DNA of 64,000 bases from PALSA-612 sp963742925. GTDB lineage: Bacteria; Actinomycetota; Thermoleophilia; Gaiellales; Gaiellaceae. Location: the NCBI GenBank assembly GCA_963742925.1, contig CAVUNV010000013.1, forward strand, positions 1 through 64,000, given 5' to 3'. Position 1 is the first letter of the stretch, and every line of letters starts with the position of its first letter. A program made the translations under genes and the position numbers. Positions 16,206-24,330 of this stretch are shown here, piece after piece. The notes below the pieces were generated by a model. That model ran no database searches and was not told where the DNA came from. It worked only from the letters and a program-made list of their open reading frames with translations.

Positions 16206-16232
16206 AAAAGGCCCTGGAGACAGGGCCTTTTT
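16206..16232 (+). terminator. Rho-independent terminator after attR
   Basis: Stem AAAAGGCCCTG (16206-16216), GAGA tetraloop, CAGGGCCTTTTT (16221-16232): a classic intrinsic terminator. It was probably the original terminator of tRNA-fMet before integration. Confidence 0.85.
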
Positions 16233-16417
16233 GCTTACGCGCGTCGACGCGAACCGCCCGTTCTGCAAGCGTTTTTGCAAGCGCAGGTGGGTGTTGCCGC
16301 CTCTCCGGGAAGCGTCGGTCGAGTAACGCTCACCAACGGGGCGTACGACGGCGGTCACCGCCCCTGGACGCGCGCTTTGGCGCCCGGAGAGGCCATCCTG
16401 CTTGGCGGACCTACGCC

Positions 16418-16545
16418 AAACAATCCGGGATCGACCCCTCGATGGGCTCTGTCGGCGACCCCCTGGGATAACGCCGTCGCCGAGTGCTTCTACAACCCCG
16501 CTGCAGGCACTCCAGCCTCGGCATGCTCAGCCCAACGACCACGAG
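16418..16545 (+). pseudogene. IS3-family transposase (OrfB) remnant
   Basis: Fragments of the conserved C-terminal part of an IS3-type DDE transposase appear in different frames: KQSGIDPSMGSVGDP, then one frame off WDNAVAECFYN (family consensus SMGSVGD-YDNA-AESF), then after an internal deletion RCRHSSLGMLSPT (consensus RRHSSLGYLSP). The catalytic glutamate block survives but the gene is shattered. Sequence to about 16612 resembles the usual 3' end of such elements. The remainder of 16233-16703 holds nothing else I can support. Confidence 0.72.
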
Positions 16546-16703
16546 CACCAACACCAACAGGAGGCCATCGCGGCCTAGATCAGGTGTCAACGGAAACGGG
16601 TTGATTCCAGCTATCGTCGAGATCTCTCCAGGACATGCGCTTTCGCGGATGTCGCGTGAACGGCTCGAGAAAGAAACAGGCCAGGGAAGGGGGTGACCAC
16701 TGG

Positions 16704-17982
16704 ATGTTCGGTCGGCGTGCAGCTGCTGGGGTCGCTGTGGTGTTGCTCGTGGCCAGTGTCGTCGTGGCCGTCGTCGAGATCGTCTTGGAGTTTCCTCGCG
16801 GCCTGGTGGTGGTCGCCCTGCTGGTCGGGGGTCGTTGCCGCGGCGTGGCATGCGGTTCGGCGGCGGGGCCACGCCCGGCACGTTCTTCTCTTCAGCGTGT
16901 CGCTGCTGCTCGTCGCAGCAGTCGTCGTCGTGGTCACGGGGGACCGCTTCGGTGTCGGTCTTGCCGCCGTCGCGCTCCTGCTCGCGAGCGTGTCGGCCGC
17001 CAGGCGCGCGTTCGCGGTCCACGCGGTGCTCCCGGCCGCTGACCCGCCTGAGCGCGCGATCGTGGTGTGGAACCCGCGGTCGGGCGGGGGCAAGGCCGTC
17101 AGCAACAACCTCGCCGACGCGGCACGCGCGCGAGGGATCGAGCCGATCGAGCTGAAGCCCGGCGACGACCTCGAGCAGCTGGTGCGCGACGCCGTGACCC
17201 AGGGGGCTGACGGGCTCGCGGCGGCGGGCGGCGACGGAACCCAGGCACTCGTGGCGTCGATCGCCGCCGAGCACGACCTGCCGTTCGCCTGCATCCCCGC
17301 CGGCACTCGCAACCACTTCGCGCTCGACCTGGGAGTGGATCGCGACGACGTGGTCGGCGCCCTCGATGCGTTCGTCGACGGAGGGGAACGCCGCGTCGAC
17401 CTGGCCGAGGTCAACGGTCGCGTGTTCGTGAACAACGCGTCGCTCGGGCTCTATGCCGAAGCGGTGCAACGTGAGGGGTACAGGGACGCGAAGCTGCGCA
17501 CCATCCTCGACACCGCGCCCGATGTGCTCGGCCCCCAGCCGAGCGGACCGACCAGCGAGCTCGGTTGGCGCGGACCGGACGGCGCCAGCCACGAGTCGGC
17601 GGCGGTGATCCTGGTCTCGAACAACGCCTACCGCGTCGGGCACGCCATCGGATCGGGCACGCGGCCGCGAATGGACGAGGGCGAGCTCGGTGTGGCGGTG
17701 CTGAAGGCACCGCCGCGGGACTCGTCGTCGCAGGGAGCGGGCCGCCGCTGGCAGCATTGGTCGACGCCTACCTTCGAGGTCACCTCGTCGCAACCGGTGC
17801 CCGTGGGCGTCGACGGGGAGGCGCTCGTTCTCGACCCGCCTCTTCGATTCGTCAGCCGCCCGGGTGCGTTGCGGGTGCGCATCGCGCCCACTCACCCGGG
17901 AGCTTCACCGTCGGCCACGGTGCCCGAGCAGCTGCACCACGTGCTCGGACGACTGTTCTCTATTGCCGCGGGCCGGGCGTAA
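16704..17982 (+). CDS. Diacylglycerol kinase-like lipid kinase with membrane N-terminus (frameshifted)
   Basis: The catalytic domain of the DAGK/sphingosine-kinase family is clear: IVVWNPRSGGGKAVSNNLAD, AAGGDGTQALVASIAAEHD, and CIPAGTRNHFALDLGVDRDD. It phosphorylates a lipid hydroxyl with ATP. The N-terminal helices are read in frame 3 from ATG 16704 (AAAGVAVVLLVASVVVAVVE, EFPRGLVVVALLVG) and continue in frame 1 after about 16830 (HVLLFSVSLLLVAAVVVVV); the frame-1 sequence before that point is W/C/S-rich nonsense. A one-base indel near 16830 explains this. A PAP2 phosphatase follows 22 bp later, fitting a lipid phosphorylation/dephosphorylation pair. Confidence 0.85.
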
Positions 17983-18004
17983 GGCTCCGGCGCCCGGGAC
18001 GACG

Positions 18005-18694
18005 ATGCCGCCGACGCTCTGGACGCGGTTGCTCGAGCGGCGGGAGGAGTTCTTCGCCCACCCCGCCCGTGCCGTCGGCTGGGCGAGTGCACTGCTGGCG
18101 CTGGTGGTGCTGGCGGCGTTCCTCGTCCCGACCGGCCCGCTCTCGCTGGACAGCAGCTGGTCGGAGCTGATGCAGGACATCCAGACACCGTTCCTCAAGC
18201 ACCTCGCGCTCGTCTTCGACGCCCTCGGCCGAGGAGTCTGGCGTGGAGTCACGCTCGCCGCGATCGGCATCGTGCTCCTGATCGCGCGCCGCTGGGCGGC
18301 GCTGATCGCATTCGCCCTCACCGAGGCCCTGACACCGTTGCTCGGCAACGTGATCAAGGCGCTCGTCGACCGGCCGCGTCCCCCCGGAGCGATGCTCAGC
18401 CCGCACGGCTCGTCCTTTCCCTCCGGCCATGCCGCCTACGCGGGCGCCACCGCGATCGCGCTCGTGCTCCTCTTCAGCAGCCCCGGCCCGAGGCGACCGC
18501 TCTGGTACGCCCTGGCGGCCCTGGCAACGGCGGGGATGGTCTGGAGCCGGACATACCTCCAGGTGCACTGGCTCTCCGACGCGCTCGCCGGTGCGATCCT
18601 CGGCCTCGCGGTCACCCTCGCAAGCTTCGGCATCGTCCAACTCACCCTCGCACGAGCAGCCCATCGAGACGGACGAACACTGCCTACCACCTGA
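18005..18694 (+). CDS. PAP2-family membrane phosphatase
   Basis: A 229-residue polytopic membrane phosphatase of the type 2 phosphatidic acid phosphatase family. The three-part signature is complete: KALVDRPRPP, SSFPSGHAAYAG and SRTYLQVHWLSDALAG. ATG 18005 is preferred because upstream in-frame sequence overlaps the kinase gene. It would dephosphorylate phosphatidic acid or undecaprenyl diphosphate at the membrane. Co-transcription with the upstream lipid kinase is likely. Confidence 0.93.
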   Translation: MPPTLWTRLLERREEFFAHPARAVGWASALLALVVLAAFLVPTGPLSLDSSWSELMQDIQTPFLKHLALVFDALGRGVWRGVTLAAIGIVLLIARRWAALIAFALTEALTPLLGNVIKALVDRPRPPGAMLSPHGSSFPSGHAAYAGATAIALVLLFSSPGPRRPLWYALAALATAGMVWSRTYLQVHWLSDALAGAILGLAVTLASFGIVQLTLARAAHRDGRTLPTT

Positions 18695-18750
18695 CACAAC
18701 GAACCGGCGCTACCACAGGTGCGGGTTCGGAAGAGCCGCGGTCGAGCCGT

Positions 18751-19113
18751 TCACGCGGCGCCACGGGCTTTGAGCAGATCCCGAATCTCGCTCAGGAGCT
18801 GCTGGTCGGTGGTGAGCGGCACGGGAGCCTCGAGGCCCGCCACACGGCGAGCCGCGTAGGCCTGGTACGGCTTCAGGACGACGAAGAAGGCGGCCGCGGC
18901 GACCACGAGGAAGGTGATCACGGCGTCCAGGAGGTTGCCGTACTTGAAGACGCTGCGGTGGAGCGTGAAGGACAGGTCGCCGAACTTGCCCCTGCCACCG
19001 AAGATCGCGCCGATGATCGGCGTGACGAGGTCGCCGACGATCGCCCCGATCAAGGCCGTGAACGCGACGCCGAGCACGAACGCGATTGCGATCGTGATCG
19101 TGTCGGCCTGCAT
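18751..19113 (-). CDS. mscL: Large-conductance mechanosensitive channel MscL
   Basis: Homopentameric emergency release channel. TM1 is ITIAIAFVLGVAFTALIGAI followed by the family VGDLVTPIIGAIFGG; TM2 is NLLDAVITFLVVAAAAFFVV; the C-terminal helix carries TTDQQLLSEIRDLLKARG. The usual N-terminal amphipathic segment (RIFDEFLAFL) lies upstream of ATG 19113, but no ATG, GTG or TTG is found there in frame; after the GGGAGGG the first codons are ACG AGG CGG ATC. Either an unusual start is used or a start was lost. 120 residues from ATG, about 130 if the upstream segment is included. Confidence 0.9.
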   Translation of the reverse strand: MQADTITIAIAFVLGVAFTALIGAIVGDLVTPIIGAIFGGRGKFGDLSFTLHRSVFKYGNLLDAVITFLVVAAAAFFVVLKPYQAYAARRVAGLEAPVPLTTDQQLLSEIRDLLKARGAA

Positions 19114-19386
19114 CAGGAACGCCAGGAACTCGTCGAAGATCCGCCTCGTTGCCCTTTCCCTCCCGGTAGACGCAGTGATCGGGGGCGCTTTGCTCCCCGG
19201 TGCGCCGATGATGGTTCCCGAGTCGGATGGGCAGGCGATCGTCTCCCGGCGCGCGGCAGTACGCAGGTCGTGGAGGCTCTGGCGCGCAAGCTGCCACCGC
19301 TCCTCCTCGCCCATCCGTACTTGCCCCGAACCCGCGTCCGGGTTCCCACCGATGAGGGATCGGCTTGCGGGGCGGATGATCGTGGT

Positions 19387-20340
19387 ATGCGCCGGTCGAG
19401 TCGCACGGTGCGGCGGCCACGGGTCTTCGTGGTCGGCTCGCGGACGAACAAGGCCCACCTGCCGCTGGCGGCGGCCTGGGCCGAGCTCGGCATCGACGTC
19501 GTCCTGATCGGCGGGGGCGAGCTGCGGGCGGCGAGGATCGACCGCCGGGACGTGCTGATCGGCCGGCTCGACGTGCTCCCGACCCTGGACGGGGTCGAGC
19601 CGGGGCTGCTCGAGCTGCTGCTGCTCGAACGTTCGGGCTTCCGCGTCGCCAACGGCGCGTGCTCCCTCGTCGCCGCCCACGACAAGCTGGTGACGGCGCG
19701 CCGGCTGGAACGGGCCGGAATACCCCATCCGCGGACGACGTGCGTCCGGCGAGAGGACGCGACGGGCCTGCAACTTCCCGTTGTCGTCAAGCCACGCTTC
19801 GGAAGCTGGGGCAAGGACGTCGTCCGGTGCGAGACGAGCGGCGAGCTGGCGGGCGTGCTCCGGGGCTTCTCCGACCGGTCGTGGTTCCGCCGGCACGGTG
19901 CGCTCGTCCAGGAGCTCGTGCCTCCCCGCGGGACCGACCTCCGCCTGGTCGTCGCAGGCGGCGAAGTCGTGGGCGCGGCGGAGCGCAGCGCTCCCCCCGG
20001 CGAGTGGCGGACGAACGTCGCGCTCGGCGCCACCGTCCGCGCCGTCGATCCGCCGACGGAAGCCTGCGAGCTCGCCCTCGCGGCCGCGCGCGAGCTGGCC
20101 TGCGACTTCGTCGGCGTCGACCTGCTCTCGATCGGGCCCTCGGGTCACGTCGTGCTCGAGCTGAACGGCGCCGTCGAGTTCGGAGACCCGTACTCGCCCC
20201 CGGGGCGCGACGTCTTCCACGACGTCGCGTGCGCGCTCGGCCTGGTCCCGACCCGGCGTGCCGCCGGGGGAGCGACGCCGTGCCACCGTCGCCGTCCGGC
20301 TCGAGTGCCGGCGCCCACCGATGTCCACCACGGCGCATAG
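19387..20340 (+). CDS. RimK/LysX-like ATP-grasp ligase
   Basis: A 317-residue ATP-grasp enzyme that would join a carboxylate to an amine with ATP. Rossmann-like start RVFVVGSRTNKAHLPLAAAW; ATP-grasp core LQLPVVVKPRFGSWGKDVVR; RGTDLRLVVAGGEVVGAAER; and the metal-binding end VVLELNGAVEFGDPYSP. The layout is that of RimK, which adds glutamate to protein or cofactor, and of lysine-biosynthesis LysX. No lys genes are near, so the substrate is open. Its last 20 bp overlap the start of the next gene in another frame. Confidence 0.85.
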   Translation: MRRSSRTVRRPRVFVVGSRTNKAHLPLAAAWAELGIDVVLIGGGELRAARIDRRDVLIGRLDVLPTLDGVEPGLLELLLLERSGFRVANGACSLVAAHDKLVTARRLERAGIPHPRTTCVRREDATGLQLPVVVKPRFGSWGKDVVRCETSGELAGVLRGFSDRSWFRRHGALVQELVPPRGTDLRLVVAGGEVVGAAERSAPPGEWRTNVALGATVRAVDPPTEACELALAAARELACDFVGVDLLSIGPSGHVVLELNGAVEFGDPYSPPGRDVFHDVACALGLVPTRRAAGGATPCHRRRPARVPAPTDVHHGA

Positions 20341-21343
20341 CGCCCGCCCGCCGCCGGCACCCGCCGCTCGGACGGCATGCAAGGCGGGATGGCTACGAGC
20401 CCAGCTTCCGCACGGCCTCGGTGACGCTCTCCTCCAGATCCTCATCTGGAGCGGGTTCTCCGTTGCCTACGAGGCGGTCCGCGGGCTTGCGATGGGAACC
20501 CGCTCGGAGGCTCTCGACAACGCCCGCCGGCTCGTCCACCTCGAACAGCACCTGGGCGGCCTGTTCGAGCTCGACCTGCAGCGCGCGGCGCTCCACTCCG
20601 CGGGCGTCCTGCTCAATGCCGCGAACTGGACCTACTGGCTGTCGCAGTTCGTCGTCGTCGCGATCGCCGTGATCTGGATCTACCTGCGCCGGCCGGACAT
20701 CTACCCGCGCCTGCGGAACACGTTCATCGTCGCCAACACGATCGGGCTCGCCGGCTACGTGCTGTTCCCGCTCGCCCCGCCGCGTCTGCTGCCGGCGTAC
20801 GGCTTCGTGGACACGCTCACGCGGGCGACGACGTTCAACCACCGGACGGGGATCATCGAGCTGTTCGCCAACCCCTACGCGGCGATGCCGAGCCTCCACG
20901 CCGCCGACGCGCTGATCCTCGGCGTCGCGCTGGCGGTCGCCGTCCGGCCCTTGATCCTGCGCTGCCTCTTCCTCCTCTGGCCGGTGTGGGTCTGCTACTC
21001 GCTGATCGCGACCGGCAACCACTACTGGCTCGACATCGCGGCCGGTGCTGCGCTGGCGGCGTTCGCGGCCTGGCTGGTCGGGGTCCGGGGCCTGCGGTCG
21101 CGACTAGCGCGAGTACCGGCGGCCCGGCGGCGGAGCCGCACGGTAGGTGGCGACCGCGGAGTTTCCCGACATCGGGCAGTGAGCCAGGTCTCCGGTCAGG
21201 CCGCGTCGCAGCTCGACCGCGCAGCGCCGGGCCTCGCAGAAGGGAAGCTGCAGGCAGTCGGGCTCGAAGTCCGGGCACAGCGGCCGCCGGCGCGGCCCCG
21301 AAAGGATGGCAGGCAGTCCCATCGCGTCGCCCGACGACTCTAA
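20321..21343 (+). CDS. PAP2/inositolphosphotransferase-like membrane protein
   Basis: Membrane protein of the Aur1/Ipt1-type PAP2 branch: N-terminal helix ALLQILIWSGFSVAYEAVRG, NWTYWLSQFVVVAIAVIWIY, the membrane-edge block GYVLFPLAPPRLLPAYGFVD, and catalytic histidines in AAMPSLHAADALILGVAL and IATGNHYWLDIAAGAALAAF. Such enzymes move or remove lipid head-group phosphates. The family-like part ends near 21100; the following ~80 residues are R/A/Q-rich and coincide with a coherent minus-strand frame, so a premature frame slip near 21100 is possible. Confidence 0.82.
   Translation: MSTTAHSARPPPAPAARTACKAGWLRAQLPHGLGDALLQILIWSGFSVAYEAVRGLAMGTRSEALDNARRLVHLEQHLGGLFELDLQRAALHSAGVLLNAANWTYWLSQFVVVAIAVIWIYLRRPDIYPRLRNTFIVANTIGLAGYVLFPLAPPRLLPAYGFVDTLTRATTFNHRTGIIELFANPYAAMPSLHAADALILGVALAVAVRPLILRCLFLLWPVWVCYSLIATGNHYWLDIAAGAALAAFAAWLVGVRGLRSRLARVPAARRRSRTVGGDRGVSRHRAVSQVSGQAASQLDRAAPGLAEGKLQAVGLEVRAQRPPARPRKDGRQSHRVARRL
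21104..21322 (-). CDS. Small cysteine-rich protein (overlaps the 3' end of the PAP2 frame)
   Basis: A 72-residue frame starting MGLPAILSGPRRRPLCPDFE, then PDCLQLPFCEARRCAVELRR and AHCPMSGNSAVATY, with five cysteines. This looks more like a real protein than the arginine-rich reading on the opposite strand. It may bind a metal. I do not recognise a family, and only one of the two overlapping frames is likely genuine over 21104-21322. Confidence 0.45.
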   Translation of the reverse strand: MGLPAILSGPRRRPLCPDFEPDCLQLPFCEARRCAVELRRGLTGDLAHCPMSGNSAVATYRAAPPPGRRYSR

Positions 21344-21382
21344 CAAGACCCGACGTCGAGCCCGCTCGCGCGGGCGGGCCCT

Positions 21383-22372
21383 CTAACCGCCGGCCGGCTC
21401 CAACAGGCCGTAGTGGCCGTCGTAGCGGCGGTACAGCACGTTGCCGCGCCTCGTCCGTTCATCGACGAAGAAGACGAACCGCTCGCCGCCCGCGTTCAGC
21501 CGCTCGATCGCAGCCTCGAGCGGGAGGGTGGGCGCGGGGGCCGGATCGGGGATCAGGGCAGCTCCCGCGTTCGGCGGCGCCTTGCTCGGATCGACGCAGA
21601 GCAGGCCGATGCCCTCGGCCGGGTTGCGGTAGACAACGCTCTCATCGCCGGTGTCGGCGTTCGTGAACAGATAGAAGCTCCGGTCGAGCGCCGCCATGTC
21701 GATCACCGCCCGCTCCGGCGTCAGCGCGGAGAGCTCGTGCGTCTTGCGGCGCACCAGCTCACGCTCCTCGACGGGCCGCTCGCGGTACTCGGGCTCGCCG
21801 GACGGGAGGTTCCCGTGCCGCCACTCGCCCTGCTCGGCGACGCCTGCGTCGTGCCGGTCCGCCCGCCGCGTCTCCTCGATCTGCTCGAGGCTCCGCCGCA
21901 GGCGCTCCTCGAGCCGGTCGAGCGCGTCATCCATGGTCTTCGCCGCGACGTGCGCCCGCACGGGGCGTCCGTTCAGGTCGAGCGTCGCCTTCGCGATCGC
22001 CGGCCGCTCGAGCGCGGGGTCCGGAAGCTTCTGGAGTACGACACGCGCGTGGAGCACGGGGCGAGGCGCCCGCTGGCCGAGCCGGGAGACCAGCGCGAGC
22101 ACCTGCTCTCTCGGCCGCTCGCCGAGCTCGGCGTCGGCGACGATCGTCAGCGGGAACTGCGGAGTCGTGTCGACCGGGGACACAACGTGGTCCTCGGGGC
22201 GCCCGTATGCCGGCCGCCGCGGGATCGCGTGACCGGACCCGCCCTGCAGCTCATGTCTCGTCTCGCCTGCAGGCCCCTCACCCATGAGCCGCCGGGGCCG
22301 GACGATCGGCTGTGCCCGGCGACGACCACCGGGACGGATCCGGGACAACCGGTGCCAACGACGTGTAGACAT
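21383..22372 (-). CDS. hpf: Long-form ribosome hibernation factor HPF-like with duplicated C-terminal domain
   Basis: ATG 22372 follows a GGGGG Shine-Dalgarno. After a basic ~65-residue leader, an S30AE-like N-terminal domain spans about residues 65-165 (PRPVLHARVVLQKLPDPALE, RPVRAHVAAKTMDDALDRLE). It is followed by two C-terminal dimerisation domains: ERAVIDMAALDRSFYLFTNA ... ESVVYRNPAEGIGLL, and EAAIERLNAGGERFVFFVDE ... NVLYRRYDGHYGLLEP. Normal long HPF has one such domain and ~200-230 residues; this one has 329. It probably silences ribosomes in stationary phase. Confidence 0.82.
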   Translation of the reverse strand: MSTRRWHRLSRIRPGGRRRAQPIVRPRRLMGEGPAGETRHELQGGSGHAIPRRPAYGRPEDHVVSPVDTTPQFPLTIVADAELGERPREQVLALVSRLGQRAPRPVLHARVVLQKLPDPALERPAIAKATLDLNGRPVRAHVAAKTMDDALDRLEERLRRSLEQIEETRRADRHDAGVAEQGEWRHGNLPSGEPEYRERPVEERELVRRKTHELSALTPERAVIDMAALDRSFYLFTNADTGDESVVYRNPAEGIGLLCVDPSKAPPNAGAALIPDPAPAPTLPLEAAIERLNAGGERFVFFVDERTRRGNVLYRRYDGHYGLLEPAGG

Positions 22373-22670
22373 GAGACCCCCTTTCATCGCTTGCCGCTCA
22401 GTCGAGCAGGCCTCCCCGCAACTCCTGACCCCTTCTCGGGTGGCGACGGCCCCGTGACTCGCGATTTCTCTGATGCCTGGCGCGATTGCGGGATCCCATC
22501 ACGTAGGGGCGCTTGCGCTCGCGCCTCGTCCTCGACTCACGTTGGCCTCTCATGCGTTCTTGCCTCGACGATCAGTCTCTCGGGCCGGGCGCCCGGGCGC
22601 ATCAGGGCAGTCTCTGAGTGGATCTGCACGGATGTACGTAGAGGCGGGAAGGCCCCGAGGGAGCGCCGGA

Positions 22671-23723
22671 TCAGCCCACGCGCTCGCCGAGCCGGCGCGT
22701 TCGGGCGCCCGACTGTGCCTGCGGCCCGGCGAGCCACGCCGTCGTGCGGCGGCGCAGAACGTCCTCGTCGGTGATCGCCCACTCGTGCGTCCTCGTCAAC
22801 TTCCCTCCTGCGACGCTGATCATCCCGCCGCTGCCCCGCGAGTAGACGGTCTCGCGGCGGGCGGTCGCCGTTCCTCCGTCGCCGATCGGGAGCACGCGCA
22901 GCCCGGCGAACGTCGCCCTCACGACGGCCGGGGCCAGGCCCTCCACGGCAACGGACGCCTCGCGGAGCACCTGATCGACGTCAGCGTCGGTCACAGCCGG
23001 CGGCCCGGAGACGTCGTCGTGGAGCGTGTCGGTCGTGCCGAGCAGCAGCATGCCCTCCCACGGCACGGCGAAGCTCACCCGCACCTTGTCGTGGGGAATC
23101 GTCAGCGCCGCCGTCCAGTCCGCTCCCCCCTCGACGAGGACGTGGACACCCTTGCTCAGCCGCACGGAGGGCGGCGCGGTGGGATCCTCGAGCCGTCGCA
23201 CGTGGTCGACCCACGGGCCGCTCGCGTTCACGACCGCCCGGGCGCTCACCGTGATCGTCTCGCCGCCGGCGACGACCTCGGCGCCCTCCGGGCCGCGAAG
23301 GGCCACGACCTCCGCGTAGTTCAGCACGGCCGCGCCCCTCTCCGCGGCGGCGCGCACATTGGCCAGCGTGAGGCGGCCGTCGTTCGTCACCGCGTCCGCG
23401 TAGAGCGCGCAGGAGCGCATCCCCGCTGTCTGCAGCCGCGGCACGAGCCGCTTCGCCCGCGGGATCGCGACCGGCCCGTTCAGCCGCGCGCGGGCCAGCG
23501 TCGAGTAGAGCAGGATGCCGCTCTGGACGAGCCAGGGGCGATACGGTCCGCCGTCGTAGAGCGGAAAGAGGAAGGGCAGCCGCTGCACCAGGTGCGGTGC
23601 CACGACGCGCATCAGCAGCCGCCGCTCCTGGTGGGCCTCGCGGACGAGGCTCACGTCGCCGAGGCGCAGGTAGCGGAGGCCGCCCGAGGAGGCCGGGGCC
23701 TTGGAGGTAGAGCTCGCAAAGCC
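22671..23723 (-). pseudogene. glpD: Glycerol-3-phosphate dehydrogenase GlpD, N-terminally truncated
   Basis: FAD-dependent, membrane-associated oxidation of glycerol-3-phosphate to dihydroxyacetone phosphate. Homology starts abruptly at GFASSTSKAPASSGGLRYLR, which is about residue 45-50 of normal GlpD; the FAD-binding GxGxxG region is absent. The rest is intact: AVVNASGPWVDHVRRL, SKGVHVLVEG, WEGMLLLGTTDTLHDDVSG, TFAGLRVLPIGDG, and GGMISVAGGKLTRTHEWA. The missing segment is replaced by the 3' end of a GDPD gene in another frame, so a deletion or misassembly near 23723 has joined the two. Confidence 0.82.
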
Positions 23724-24304
23724 AGGTCCGGACGATCTGTGAACAGCCCGGTGACGCCGAGCGCTGCGAGCTCGAGCATCCGCTCCGGCTCGTTGACCGT
23801 GTAGACCGTCGTCGCGAGGCCGAGCCGCCGGGCGATCGCCAGCCCGCGCGGCGTCACCCGCTGATCCCGGAACCCGGCCGCCCAGGCCCCGGCGGCGCCG
23901 CGGATCGAGACGCCGAAGCCCACGTGCTGCACGGTGCGTATCCCCGGGCGCAGCCGTCGCACCTCCTCGAGCGCCGGGCGCTGGAAGCAGACGACCACCG
24001 CGTCGTCGGCGAGGAGGCGGAGCGTGCGGCGCACGACGTCGTGGCGCCTGTAGCGGGCGGGGGTCTTCAGCTCGACCATCACGCCGATCCGGCCACGGCA
24101 GAGGTCGAGCACCTCCTCGAGCGTGGGGAGGCCGGGCCCGCGCGGCGGCCCGTGGGTGACCACGAGTCGGCCGTCCGCGTCCGGGTGCACGTCGAGCTCG
24201 ACGTAGTCGGCGCCCACCTCGATCGCGCGCTCGAAGGCCGGGAGCGTGTTCTCGGGCAGGTCCCACGACGCGCCGCGGTGGGCGATGACGAGCGGCTGCG
24301 GCAA
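23651..24304 (-). CDS. Glycerophosphodiester phosphodiesterase (GDPD), 3' end merged with glpD
   Basis: Hydrolyses glycerophosphodiesters to glycerol-3-phosphate and an alcohol, which fits the neighbouring glpD. Active-site blocks: VIAHRGASWDLPENTLPAFE, DYVELDVHPDADGRLVVTHG, and VMVELKTPARYR. The C-terminal part GLATTVYTVNEPERMLELAA and GLFTDRPDLALRAL is where the family normally ends; the last ~20 residues come from glpD DNA out of frame. The usual insertion with RTT is missing, giving a short variant. TTG 24304 is the likely start; TTG 24340 would overlap the divergent exporter gene. Confidence 0.82.
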   Translation of the reverse strand: MPQPLVIAHRGASWDLPENTLPAFERAIEVGADYVELDVHPDADGRLVVTHGPPRGPGLPTLEEVLDLCRGRIGVMVELKTPARYRRHDVVRRTLRLLADDAVVVCFQRPALEEVRRLRPGIRTVQHVGFGVSIRGAAGAWAAGFRDQRVTPRGLAIARRLGLATTVYTVNEPERMLELAALGVTGLFTDRPDLALRALPPRPRPPRAASATCASAT

Positions 24305-24330
24305 TCCGGCGGGCAGCCTACCCTTCCGCC

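Noticed and set aside
22387..22670. Short frames between hpf and the glpD remnant
   Set aside because: No coherent protein features on either strand; treated as intergenic.
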